A stretch of 64,000 bases of DNA, taken from assembly GCF_003628125.1 (NCBI RefSeq), contig NZ_RBZU01000001.1:715793-779792 (forward strand), read 5' to 3'. The notes below the pieces were generated by a model that was given only the letters and a program-made list of their open reading frames with translations, did not search any database and had not been told where the DNA came from. This document shows, piece by piece, positions 20,201 through 26,884 of this stretch; the first letter of the stretch is position 1, and every line of letters starts with the position of its first letter. Source of the stretch: Pararobbsia silviterrae. GTDB lineage: Bacteria > Pseudomonadota > Gammaproteobacteria > Burkholderiales > Burkholderiaceae. Made by a program: the position numbers and the translations under genes.

Positions 20201-20319
20201 CAGGCGGCGAGCGCGGCGGGTAGCGGGCCGAAAATCGGCCCGATAATCGATAGTCCGAAAACCAATGGGCGCACATCGATGCGAAGGTGGGGCGTCGCGT
20301 TCGCGTGAGCGGGGCGCAT
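17245..20319 (-). CDS. Autotransporter (type Va secreted surface protein)
   Basis: A 1024-residue outer-membrane protein. A hydrophobic signal segment ends near ALAAC (residues 38-40). The passenger, to about residue 670, is rich in T/N/G/S and in repeated LxNxGSIxxxG units such as TLINTGSITASGPGAFGIL, predicting a right-handed beta-helix. A Pro/Ala-rich linker follows (about 670-710). The last 280 residues form the autotransporter beta-barrel, ending GNAGMRWRW with a C-terminal aromatic residue as required for BAM insertion. GGAGG lies before the ATG at 20319. Passenger function (adhesin is most common) is not recognisable; few Cys are present, as usual. Confidence 0.92.
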   Translation of the reverse strand: MRPAHANATPHLRIDVRPLVFGLSIIGPIFGPLPAALAACNLLAPNTGDTVTCDTSAPNPTSATITAIPGSTNVTVNILPGAELDTTTTAIVVSDQSTVFNDGTLNTNGYVAKGIMANGTGAGNDRLVNRGSITTTGEFSEGLYTSAASSNLLNDTTGSITTTGDNASAMIDFEGPGNTTLTNHGYLSTSGTGSYGMAGIAPNDTLVNTGSITVTGPTTAGLYATGDISGRTPYGSGAATLINTGSITASGPGAFGILTLNSDPVTVTNDGLIAMTGQGGDAVFMNESATFTNGAGARIVAPSVNGVIANGGGTLDNAGSIDARDAGLFVGAPALITNTGSITSTAFIAIQAQGNVNVSIDNSGTLSGAVAAVQTDAGNDTFTMSGGSTTGIVNLGAGANAIVITGGTVGSGITTSTGPSDSLVWRNAGVVIGSIVLAGLDNTATLIGLTDTNLNALTTLSSGTGTGTLTLDHTQTHIASRFTNWTSVQLTNASQLTLDTPGLTLGNAVIGTGALGIDATSTLFAGGLGDPPIAPAIAGQLVTVRNAGTISLTNGGASTTDALVIHGNYIGLNGTLQLQTVLGDDNAPSDRLVISQGSATGRTAIGVANVGGTGAATLLNGILVVQALDGATTTASAFTLQAPLEAGAYAYALFKGGVNAGTSDNWYLRSSVAPAPAPTAAATPTPIAAIGTPPLPAAPPPGSDPTPLYRIDVPIYAEMPELARTLGIAQLGTFDDRHGDPASLTDTGLLSASWAHIWGSHLAQTNTGTVTPEFSGDTGGLQIGQDVYADVTENGHRNHAGLIVGFARASGDVSGFALGFPEYAAGRLAIDAYSVGAYWTHVGPGGAYTDTVLMGSLLSIDPTSNSGVVGGSHGHMEAGSIEGGLPMPLAGTLSIEPQAQLILQHVAIDDIDDGISTVALHSDSGLIGRIGVRAQGTVEGAGTTWVPYARANLWRTFDGTDTQTYANTTVISARVASTAAEFDLGLAANFSAHGSAFAAASYTTNVNGAHRSLVTGNAGMRWRW

Positions 20320-20645
20320 GGGGGCCTCCGGTCTGGCTTGGCATGCACAGGCTTCGTGTGTCGGACGATCGTGTGCGGATTCGGGCGAACGCGTCTAGCC
20401 GAAACGCGAACATTCGGTGGCGTGTCGTGTGATTGCCTCGATCGGCATCCGACGGGATGTCACTGCGGAACGGAGCGTGCGCGGGATGGGCCGAGTGGGA
20501 TGGACTGGCAGGCGCCGAGGGTTCGCATGCGGGCCGCAGAGCGATGCATGGCGGTGTTCATTCAGTTAAAGGTCGAAATCGGGCGGGACGCAAGGGGTGT
20601 TTGGGGGGACAGCCGGACGTCGAGGCATTCACGCGGAGAGGGGAG
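20320..20645. other. Intergenic region between autotransporter and DUF429 gene
   Basis: About 325 bp between divergent genes. The frame of the DUF429 gene remains open here for 71 codons but without a ribosome site, so I treat it as leader. No operator or RNA was recognised. Confidence 0.4.
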
Positions 20646-21317
20646 ATGTCGGTGAATCAGGGGAAGCGATCCGTCGTGATCGCGGGCATCGATGTGGGTG
20701 GTATCGAGAAGGGATTTCACCTTGTCGTGATGCGGGGATCGAGCATTGTCGATGTCGTGACCGACCGGGATCCGGGCGAATTGCATCGACGGTGTTTGCA
20801 GCACGAGGTCGAAGTGGTCGCGATCGATGCGCCGAGCAAGTGGGGCGTGGAGGGGGCGAGGCGCGAAGCGGAACAGGCGCTCGCGAGAGAACGGATATCG
20901 TGCTTTCCGACGCCTACGCTGGCGCGTGCGCAAAGCTCGACGACGACGTTCTTCAAGTGGATGTTGAATGGCGCGCGGCTTTACGAGGTGTTTGCGCAGA
21001 CGCATCCGGTCGATGCGGTGCCGGTTTATGCGGGGCGGCGGGCGAGTATTGAAGTATTTCCGTATGCGATCACGTGTGCGTTGCTCGGGCGCGATGTCGC
21101 TTCGGCCAAGCTCAAGCGCACACAGCGCAGACGGTTGCTGGAGGATCTCGGCATCGATACGGCGAGACTCAAGTCGATCGATTTTCTCGACGCGGGATTA
21201 TGCGCGGTCGCGGCGCGGTGTTTTGTCGAAGGGAAAACGCGGGCGGTGGGGGATGTGAGCGGCGGGTATATCGTGTTGCCGGTGGGGATTCGATTAATTG
21301 ATCAATTGCTGTTTTGA
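20646..21317 (+). CDS. DUF429 family protein
   Basis: A 223-residue protein with the RNase H-like start VVIAGIDVGGIEKGFHLVVM and the conserved VVAIDAPSKWG and ISCFPTPTLARAQSSTTTFF segments that mark DUF429. The later ASIEVFPYAITCALLG and a DFLDAGLCAVAARCF segment also fit. Aspartates in the first and second motifs resemble those of the RNase H/actin-like fold, but activity is unknown. The ATG at 20646 has GGAGAGGGGAG directly upstream. Base composition falls right after its stop, so the gene sits at the border of the accessory segment and could belong to either side. Confidence 0.8.
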   Translation: MSVNQGKRSVVIAGIDVGGIEKGFHLVVMRGSSIVDVVTDRDPGELHRRCLQHEVEVVAIDAPSKWGVEGARREAEQALARERISCFPTPTLARAQSSTTTFFKWMLNGARLYEVFAQTHPVDAVPVYAGRRASIEVFPYAITCALLGRDVASAKLKRTQRRRLLEDLGIDTARLKSIDFLDAGLCAVAARCFVEGKTRAVGDVSGGYIVLPVGIRLIDQLLF

Positions 21318-21801
21318 ATTTGTCACGATGGGAGTCACTATTCGAAAAATGGGTTTTCCTTTCTTATAAGTCTCGGGTGATTTTATTTTTGAATTAAAAG
21401 GAAATGATGAGATGAAGGTGGTTAACTGGATTTCTGCTGATTGTCGAGGAGGTTTTTCGTATGTGAATGATGTGACCTTCGTTGGGCTAATGCGTGATTA
21501 ACGAGTGGGGAATATTTTCGTTGCGTTTGCAATGAAGCTATCATCGTGTAACGTCGAGTCAAGATGCGTGTGAGTAACGTATTATAGAACGAAGATGGTT
21601 GCGTGTGTAACAGGAGCGGGGTCGTCATGTCGCTGATAAATCGAGTCTATCGTGGGGGTTTGCATAGAATTGTTGTCCGTGAAAAGGATGTGTGGGTGCG
21701 GCTCGTGATTATTAATGAGATCTGCATGGGTTGCCGGTTTTATGATAATTTTGGGTATTATGGAGTGTGTTGATGCACTGGGGGTGAATGTTTTTTTGAT
21801 T
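21318..21801. other. AT-rich non-coding spacer
   Basis: About 480 bp with low GC and no convincing gene. A 29-codon plus-strand frame starting at the ATG near 21412 (MKVVNWISADCRGGF...) has a GGAAA nearby but no other support. A 68-codon minus-strand frame at 21422-21628 has no recognisable features. Confidence 0.5.
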
Positions 21802-22503
21802 TTATGGGGAGATCATGATCTCGCGAAATCCATCTAGCATTGGGCCTGAAAATACGTGATCACTATTGGTGATTTTGGCGATGTAGTTATGATATTGTCC
21901 TAGCCATTGAATTTTTTCAAGAACACTAGGGGTTGCGTTATTTGTATTGTATGTCTTTATTGTAGTCAGGTGTTCATCTAGTGTTTGGTGTTGCAAATAA
22001 TTAAGAAAAATTTGATTGTCACGATCGGTCAATAAAAGGCTTTTGGTTGCGTTTGTATTTTCAGGTGTTGTGTCGTTGTTGTGGAAATACCAATCCAATA
22101 AATCTGGATCTACCAGGATGCGTGGAAAACGGGCCTTGTCACGTTCGAGAAGGTAGGCGCGAATCAACGCCTCTGAGTAGATTAGTGTATCGTCCGCAAA
22201 ATGCTTTCCAAATGCCACGCCGCCGCGGACTAGCACGCCCCCGCCAACCAACAATCGCTGAAGTGATATGACTGAATTAAAAAGAAGAGTCACTCGATCG
22301 CTTTTTAAGGGCGCCGAAATCACAATGCAATCGGAAAATGCGCGTATATCAAGGCCTTGTGAGGCCTCTTTGACTTTTCCAAGAAGCGCTCGCAATTTCT
22401 CGAGATGATTTGGTTGAATTGAATTGGAGTCTGCTGTCACAAGTGCCGAAAATCCTAATATATCGACAAAAGCTACCGCACCATAAGACCAGTTTGCTTC
22501 CAT
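21802..22503 (-). CDS. Class III nucleotidyl-cyclase-like protein (Pycsar PycC-like)
   Basis: A 233-residue soluble protein. Near the N-terminus FVDILGFS carries Asp14, and FSDCIVIS carries Asp58. The 44-residue spacing equals that of the two metal-binding aspartates of class III cyclases. LVRGGVAFG (residues 92-99) and AYLLERDKARFPRILVD (116-132) match what I know of the stand-alone cyclases of the Pycsar anti-phage system, which make cCMP or cUMP after infection. Nucleotide choice cannot be read here. It starts six bases after the stop of the ParA-like gene, with only a weak ribosome site, so the two should be co-translated. No canonical Pycsar effector (PycTM, PycTIR) is adjacent. An inactive cyclase homologue is the alternative. 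Confidence 0.7.
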   Translation of the reverse strand: MEANWSYGAVAFVDILGFSALVTADSNSIQPNHLEKLRALLGKVKEASQGLDIRAFSDCIVISAPLKSDRVTLLFNSVISLQRLLVGGGVLVRGGVAFGKHFADDTLIYSEALIRAYLLERDKARFPRILVDPDLLDWYFHNNDTTPENTNATKSLLLTDRDNQIFLNYLQHQTLDEHLTTIKTYNTNNATPSVLEKIQWLGQYHNYIAKITNSDHVFSGPMLDGFREIMISP

Positions 22504-22509
22504 GTTGTG

Positions 22510-23547
22510 TTACTCGATTGCTAATTTTGCCAGCGAAAAAAAACGATCGCGAAATTCTCTCATGGCGGATGAGCGCTGCTCCCACACATGTCCTTGCCAT
22601 TCGGTATCATCTTTCGTCAATCGCCAAACGGGCTTGCTATTCGATAGCATCATTGGCGCTAAGCTTGCAAAATCATGAATTTCGGCGCAAAGAGGTTCAG
22701 TTAAGCAATGCTTTGCCACCCCTTCAGCACCGGAGGCATCAATCAAGGCAGGAATTAATTCTTCGGTGGCTCGTTGGCGAACTCGATCAATCCAGACTTT
22801 GAAACCAGCTTTTGCTACACCGTTATGGCGTTGAAATCGCTGCATCACGATGCCACGAAGTACCGGCGCACGGGTCGGGACATTGAGCGATAGTTTTTGA
22901 AAATCTGGAACGACTTGCATGTGCTCCACGATCCATTTATTGAGAATGTGACTTAAAGAGCCGACAGCCTGATAGTTGAATCGATCGGGCGCAACTGGTA
23001 CCAAAAAGCTGTCACATGCCAGAAAAAATGATCTAGTAAGCGCGGCCGCACTCGGCCCGACATCTACTAAAATTACGTCGAATTCGTGCAATTCGCCGAG
23101 TCTACGTAACATGTCGTTAACGGCTACATATGTCCGTTTTTGGTGCATATCCGATGTCATGCGCTGGCTATATGCGTATGAAAGTCTGTCTTCCGCTTCG
23201 CTCAGTCCGATATCACCACGAAGAATAAAAAGAGGAAATTCTTCGTCAAATTTTGTCAAAACGATACTTTCAACATCGACATTAGCGCGTTCACCTTCGA
23301 GTCTTGGCCAAAGTGCATCCTTCAATGAAGAACCCGGGAGCGTAGTTGACTCACCTTTTTCTTCCTTTATATCTAAGGCATCGATCACCTTGGAAAGACA
23401 GAGTTCGGTTAGATTGCATTGCGGATCAGCGTCAACCACGAGTACTTTCATTTTCATTGCCTCCGCGAAGGCATATGCAAGATGATATGTCGTAGTCGTC
23501 TTCGACACTCCTCCTTTGTGATTATATAGGGTGATGATTTTGGTCAC
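22510..23547 (-). CDS. ParA-family ATPase
   Basis: A 345-residue ATPase of the MinD/ParA type. The deviant Walker A HKGGVSKTTTTYH starts at residue 10, VLVVDADPQCNLTEL follows near 35, and FDVILVDVGPSAAAL is the switch segment near 155-170. The C-terminal 130 residues go beyond the ATPase core and have no recognised domain. No parB or partition site is present. It is first in a two-gene operon with the cyclase-like gene, six bases apart. I prefer the GTG at 23547 (GAGGAA upstream); another GTG at 23562 is open with a weaker site. A sensor or regulatory ATPase partner of the cyclase is inferred, not shown. Confidence 0.85.
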   Translation of the reverse strand: MTKIITLYNHKGGVSKTTTTYHLAYAFAEAMKMKVLVVDADPQCNLTELCLSKVIDALDIKEEKGESTTLPGSSLKDALWPRLEGERANVDVESIVLTKFDEEFPLFILRGDIGLSEAEDRLSYAYSQRMTSDMHQKRTYVAVNDMLRRLGELHEFDVILVDVGPSAAALTRSFFLACDSFLVPVAPDRFNYQAVGSLSHILNKWIVEHMQVVPDFQKLSLNVPTRAPVLRGIVMQRFQRHNGVAKAGFKVWIDRVRQRATEELIPALIDASGAEGVAKHCLTEPLCAEIHDFASLAPMMLSNSKPVWRLTKDDTEWQGHVWEQRSSAMREFRDRFFSLAKLAIE

Positions 23548-24185
23548 GCTCGATTTCCTCACTGTTAAGATTTTTCTTCACGATACCGAGATGTTGCCGC
23601 CTACAGCATAACCGATAATCGATGCTATCGATTGATTTCTGTTGCGAACAAGAAAGATTGTTGCGACTTCTGACATGAAATCGTGACGATGCGGGAGGTC
23701 TCGATTGTGAGTTTATGTCGACGACGCCCGCCTCCTGCGGCGAAGGGGAGGTTCGATAGAGTGTGCATTTACCGGAACCTTTCCGAACGAGTGTCAACGC
23801 TTTCAGATTGATTGTACGTCTGTCGATTCAATTAATGCGGTCTGAAAAGACCGCGAGCAACACGCTAGTCGTCTTCATGGTCGTGATCTCGGCGACTTAG
23901 TCTCGGGCGACGAGGGAGGTCCATCGTATCGGAATTCAGCACGCGAGAACGATGACAGATACCAAACGTTTTTTGTCATGAAATACCACCAAGGAACCTA
24001 GGCGTGATTTTGGCGCCACGCCAATCCAGCAATTGCCGCAGAGCAACACATATTGTGATATCGCCGATATGGACGAGAGCTATGATGCGAACGTACGCGG
24101 CTCTTTTCGTGATTTCGTCACACCAGTTCGCGAGGCGACTCAGTCCACGTTTCGGCATGGATCGCAAACACGTGTCCAAACTTGG
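23548..24185. other. Non-coding spacer between the two island operons
   Basis: About 640 bp. It should contain the promoter of the ParA-cyclase operon (minus strand), most likely in the AT-rich part at 23560-23660. A 67-codon minus-strand frame at 23976-24179 with a TTG start is open just below the membrane-protein gene, but lacks a ribosome site or recognisable motif, so I do not call it a gene. Confidence 0.45.
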
Positions 24186-24626
24186 TCAAGGAAGGCGAAG
24201 AATCCTCATTAGGGTCGACACAACGCGGACAAAGGCAAACGACGAAAAAATTCCGATCATTACCCAGCTCGTAGTCCAATAGGTGGAAAGTTGAGCGTTG
24301 TCCTTCATCGGGAAAAACGCACAGAGACTCAACACGGAAAACGCGAGACAGCCATACAGTGCTTGAGCAAGGTGGGGTACCAGTTCATTGATGTAGCCCG
24401 AATTCCGAATGCGCCCCATCATCGAATCGTTCGGCAGAGCAGCGAGGATCGCCAGCGCTGTTGCTACGAACCCGGTCAATATTGCCCCGACCGACACTGC
24501 CGCCGACATGAATTCTTTCTCGGCTGTTGGAAGATTGAGCCCAAAATGATACCAGAGCCCTCCCGCTATCAGCCCGGCGCACCATGGATAAGTACGTTCG
24601 ACGAACAGGCCGTGTTTCACTCGCAT
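24186..24626 (-). CDS. Small four-helix membrane protein
   Basis: The 146-residue product has four hydrophobic stretches at about residues 14-32, 40-67, 85-106 and 117-140, so four inner-membrane helices with short loops are expected. No enzymatic motif is visible and I do not recognise a named family. The ATG lies six bases after the stop of the DUF6731-like gene, so both are probably made from one mRNA. Small polytopic proteins paired with a soluble partner are a frequent layout for membrane-acting effectors in anti-phage systems (for example KwaA with KwaB in Kiwa). The comparison is of architecture only. Confidence 0.65.
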   Translation of the reverse strand: MRVKHGLFVERTYPWCAGLIAGGLWYHFGLNLPTAEKEFMSAAVSVGAILTGFVATALAILAALPNDSMMGRIRNSGYINELVPHLAQALYGCLAFSVLSLCAFFPMKDNAQLSTYWTTSWVMIGIFSSFAFVRVVSTLMRILRLP

Positions 24627-24632
24627 ATCCGG

Positions 24633-25544
24633 TTAAATGTTGTGCCAGCCCCTCCTAGCCCTCGTGAGACCTTCCCACCGCGAGGCGAGGGTGTATCTCA
24701 AATCCGCACCGAGTACAAGCCCATCGATTCTTTCTTCTAACTTTTCCGCGAGGAGATTGATTTCCTCCGCAGGCTCGACGACCGAATCTTTCCCGTAGAC
24801 CTTAAATGCCTGCACTACCGGTGTCGCGGTATTGGCGTCGTCCGCAACAAATTGCTGCAGCTTCCTTATGATCGCACCAACACGCCCGGTGTCTAGCATT
24901 GCATTTTGAGAGCGACCGGCCGAGACGGTCACCTCAATCGTGTGTCCGTGCAGTTCCTGACTCAGGTCAAGCGCACGGTTAAGGCTCACGCCCGCGCGCC
25001 GCTGCGCTGCCGACATGGCGATCGGCGCGATTCGAAAATTCAGCTTCGTGAGAATCTGCTTCTGCGCTAGGCGAACGTTGGCGTCATCGTTCATAAAGAT
25101 CTGAAAGTCGTAATTCAGAATCTGCGGCGTGTCTGGGCTATTGGCATTGTACAAGGCGAAGTAGAGCTTAATCACCGTTGCTCTGACCCCATGATGGTTG
25201 TACTGGATAAGCACCTGATGCTTTATTGGATCGTACAGGACAGCGGTTTCTTCGCCAAAGCCTTCGTCTGAAGCGAGCGCGAAGCCTTGCGATGCGGCGG
25301 TCAAGCTAGCTCGACTGGGACCGTGGTCGAATCTGAATTTGGTGAAATCCAGAAGCCAATACGGCGTGGGGTTGCCGACGCTATTCGGTGGCGCGATTTG
25401 CTCGAGCCGTACGTCCTGCCGCCCAACTTTGCGATTTCGCTGCTCGATAGGATCGCCAGTGATCTGGCTCAGCAAATCTTCGAGTGGAGGGACGGTATCG
25501 CCCCGGTGTATTCGAAATGCGTGAACCAGCATGTCATTTGCCAT
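24633..25544 (-). CDS. DUF6731-like protein of unknown function
   Basis: A 303-residue soluble protein. The middle part, with WLLDFTKFRFDHGP, EGFGEETAVLYDPIKHQV-type spacing (GFGEETAVLYDP) and LIQYNHHGVRATVI, resembles DUF6731 as I remember it; this needs a profile search. No catalytic motif is recognised. GAGGGA stands before the ATG at 25544. It is the first gene of an operon with the four-helix membrane protein. The upstream region is shortened by an IS3-family remnant that ends 134 bp away, which may have replaced or altered the native promoter. Position in the island suggests defence, but this is inference. Confidence 0.6.
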   Translation of the reverse strand: MANDMLVHAFRIHRGDTVPPLEDLLSQITGDPIEQRNRKVGRQDVRLEQIAPPNSVGNPTPYWLLDFTKFRFDHGPSRASLTAASQGFALASDEGFGEETAVLYDPIKHQVLIQYNHHGVRATVIKLYFALYNANSPDTPQILNYDFQIFMNDDANVRLAQKQILTKLNFRIAPIAMSAAQRRAGVSLNRALDLSQELHGHTIEVTVSAGRSQNAMLDTGRVGAIIRKLQQFVADDANTATPVVQAFKVYGKDSVVEPAEEINLLAEKLEERIDGLVLGADLRYTLASRWEGLTRARRGWHNI

Positions 25545-25744
25545 ATCGTCCCTCGGTCTTATTTTCGTGTTCAGCGTGCGCTGACAATTATCTGCCGTAA
25601 CGATACCTCATACGAAAGGCTGCGTTGAGACTTCGTCGATGCTGATTGCAAAAAAATGGCCCGCATTGCTGGGCGCCGTGACCTTACCCCGCCGAAGTAT
25701 CCCGCTATATAAGTTAGTGGCAAGGCCGCAGGAGAAACCTTGTC

Positions 25745-25999
25745 ATGAAGAAATCGCGGTTTACGGAAGAACTGACCATTGACGTTCTGAAGGAAGCCGA
25801 TGCGGGCATGAAGGTCGCGGATTTGTGCCGCAAGCATGGGATCTCCGATGCGACGTTTTATAACTGGCGCAGCAGATACGGCGGTATGGTCGTGTCCGAG
25901 GCGCGGCGCCTTCGGAAATTGGATGAAGAAAATCAGCGACTGAAGCGGCTGGTTGCGGAGCACGCGCTCGAGATTCAGGGCGTACTGGGAAAAATGTGA
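25745..25999 (+). CDS. IS3-family transposase OrfA
   Basis: An 84-residue protein with a helix-turn-helix (VADLCRKHGISDATFYNWRS) followed by a leucine-zipper stretch (LDEENQRLKRLVAEHALEIQ), the normal OrfA layout for DNA binding at the inverted repeats. It appears intact. Its TGA overlaps the GTG of orfB by GTGA, as needed for coupled or frameshifted production of OrfAB, but orfB is broken. Confidence 0.92.
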   Translation: MKKSRFTEELTIDVLKEADAGMKVADLCRKHGISDATFYNWRSRYGGMVVSEARRLRKLDEENQRLKRLVAEHALEIQGVLGKM

Positions 26000-26400
26000 G
26001 TTCGCCCGCACAGGGCCGAGAAGTTGTGCAGCAGGTGATTGAACGGCACGGCTACTCGGAGCGCCGGGCGTGCGATCTTGTTGGGCTAAATCGACGAACC
26101 TTCCAACGCCCCGTTCGTGCAGACATCGACCATGAAGCACGGCAGCGCCTGCGTGAACTTGCTCAGGAGCGTCCTCGGTTTGGCTCAGCTCGGCCTTCAC
26201 GTACTACTGCGTCGCGAGGGCTTGGTAGCGAACCATAAGCGAACCGAGCGGAAGGGCTATCGCTGCGAATGAAACGACGCAAAAAGCATCCGAGTTATTT
26301 GAACGCATTGAAGCGCGGCGAACCGAGTACAACTTAGTACGCCCACATAGCGCTCTAGGGCGGTTGGCGCCGAGCCAATTCCGGCCGTTGCAACAAACGA
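25996..26400 (+). pseudogene. IS3-family transposase OrfB remnant
   Basis: The N-terminal part (VVQQVIERHGYSERRACDLV) is in frame to about residue 65. A frameshift follows near 26200, where HVLLRREGLVANHKRTER continues in another frame. The sequence then jumps to the C-terminal EARRTEYNLVRPHSALGRL region near 26310-26370. The integrase core with its DDE residues is mostly deleted, so the product is inactive. Confidence 0.88.
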
Positions 26401-26666
26401 AATCCGGCCAATCAACTAACTTACGACTGGTGTACTCGGAGGGGTAAGGTCATCGCGCCCGATCTTCAGCGTTGCGTTTCGTACGCAAAGTTTTCGCGGC
26501 CGTCGGCCATCCGACGCGTCGGATGGTTGCTTTCCAAGTGCCTGAGGGGGGGGCAGTGCAGCCATAGTGCTCCTTCGTTGAGGTTTGCACCGCGCATTGC
26601 ACCGAATTCGCACCGCGAGAGGATTGTAAAAGAATGATCTCGCGAACAGACCGTAGGGGCCGAAAG

Positions 26667-26703
26667 CAAAAAACCCCTGTAGATCAAAGATCTACAGGGG
26701 TTT
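26667..26703 (-). terminator. Rho-independent terminator of tRNA-Met
   Basis: A perfect 12-bp stem CCCCTGTAGATC / GATCTACAGGGG with a three-base loop is followed on the minus strand by TTTTTT. It begins seven bases beyond the tRNA 3' end. Confidence 0.92.
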
Positions 26704-26709
26704 CGCATT

Positions 26710-26786
<77 letters not shown>

Positions 26787-26884
26787 AAAGAAGCGAGATT
26801 ATCGTGAGGCGAGGCGCGTCTGTCAAGCGTCGAGTCAAATTTCTTTGCCTCATCGAGCCGCAACCCACCTCAACCCGCCGCAAA

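Larger units (their letters stand above)
25679..26452 (+). mobile_element. IS3-family (IS407-like) element, internally deleted
   Basis: Terminal inverted repeats are visible: TGACCTTACCCCGCCGAAGT at the left (25679-25698) and TGACCTTACCCCTCCGAGTA on the opposite strand at the right (26433-26452). Between them are an intact orfA and a broken, shortened orfB. The element is 774 bp, against about 1.2 kb or more for complete members, so it cannot make its own transposase. The four bases flanking each end differ (GCCG, TCGC), so no target duplication remains and rearrangement after insertion is likely. Confidence 0.88.
21318..26666. other. AT-richer accessory island beside tRNA-Met
   Basis: From just after the DUF429 gene to the tRNA-Met gene, base composition is clearly more AT-rich than both flanks, most strongly at 21318-23800. 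Content is two minus-strand operons of unusual genes, non-coding spacers and an IS3-family remnant. No integrase gene and no second copy of the tRNA 3' end were found, so the mode of entry is open. Border positions are estimates. Confidence 0.6.

Noticed and set aside
17819-20413. An 864-codon minus-strand frame overlapping the autotransporter
   Set aside because: It is a shifted reading of the same DNA, dominated by Arg, His and Asp, while the overlapping frame has a signal segment, passenger repeats and a complete beta-barrel.
21422-21628. A 68-codon minus-strand frame in the AT-rich spacer
   Set aside because: It has no ribosome site or recognisable motif, and its composition follows the local base bias.
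22510-23547. ParA as part of a plasmid partition locus
   Set aside because: No ParB, no centromere-like iterons and no replication gene are near, and the second gene of the operon is a cyclase-like protein. A chromosomal accessory role fits better.
23976-24179. A 67-codon frame downstream of the four-helix membrane protein
   Set aside because: Its start would be a TTG without a ribosome site. It could be a third gene of that operon, but nothing supports this beyond position.
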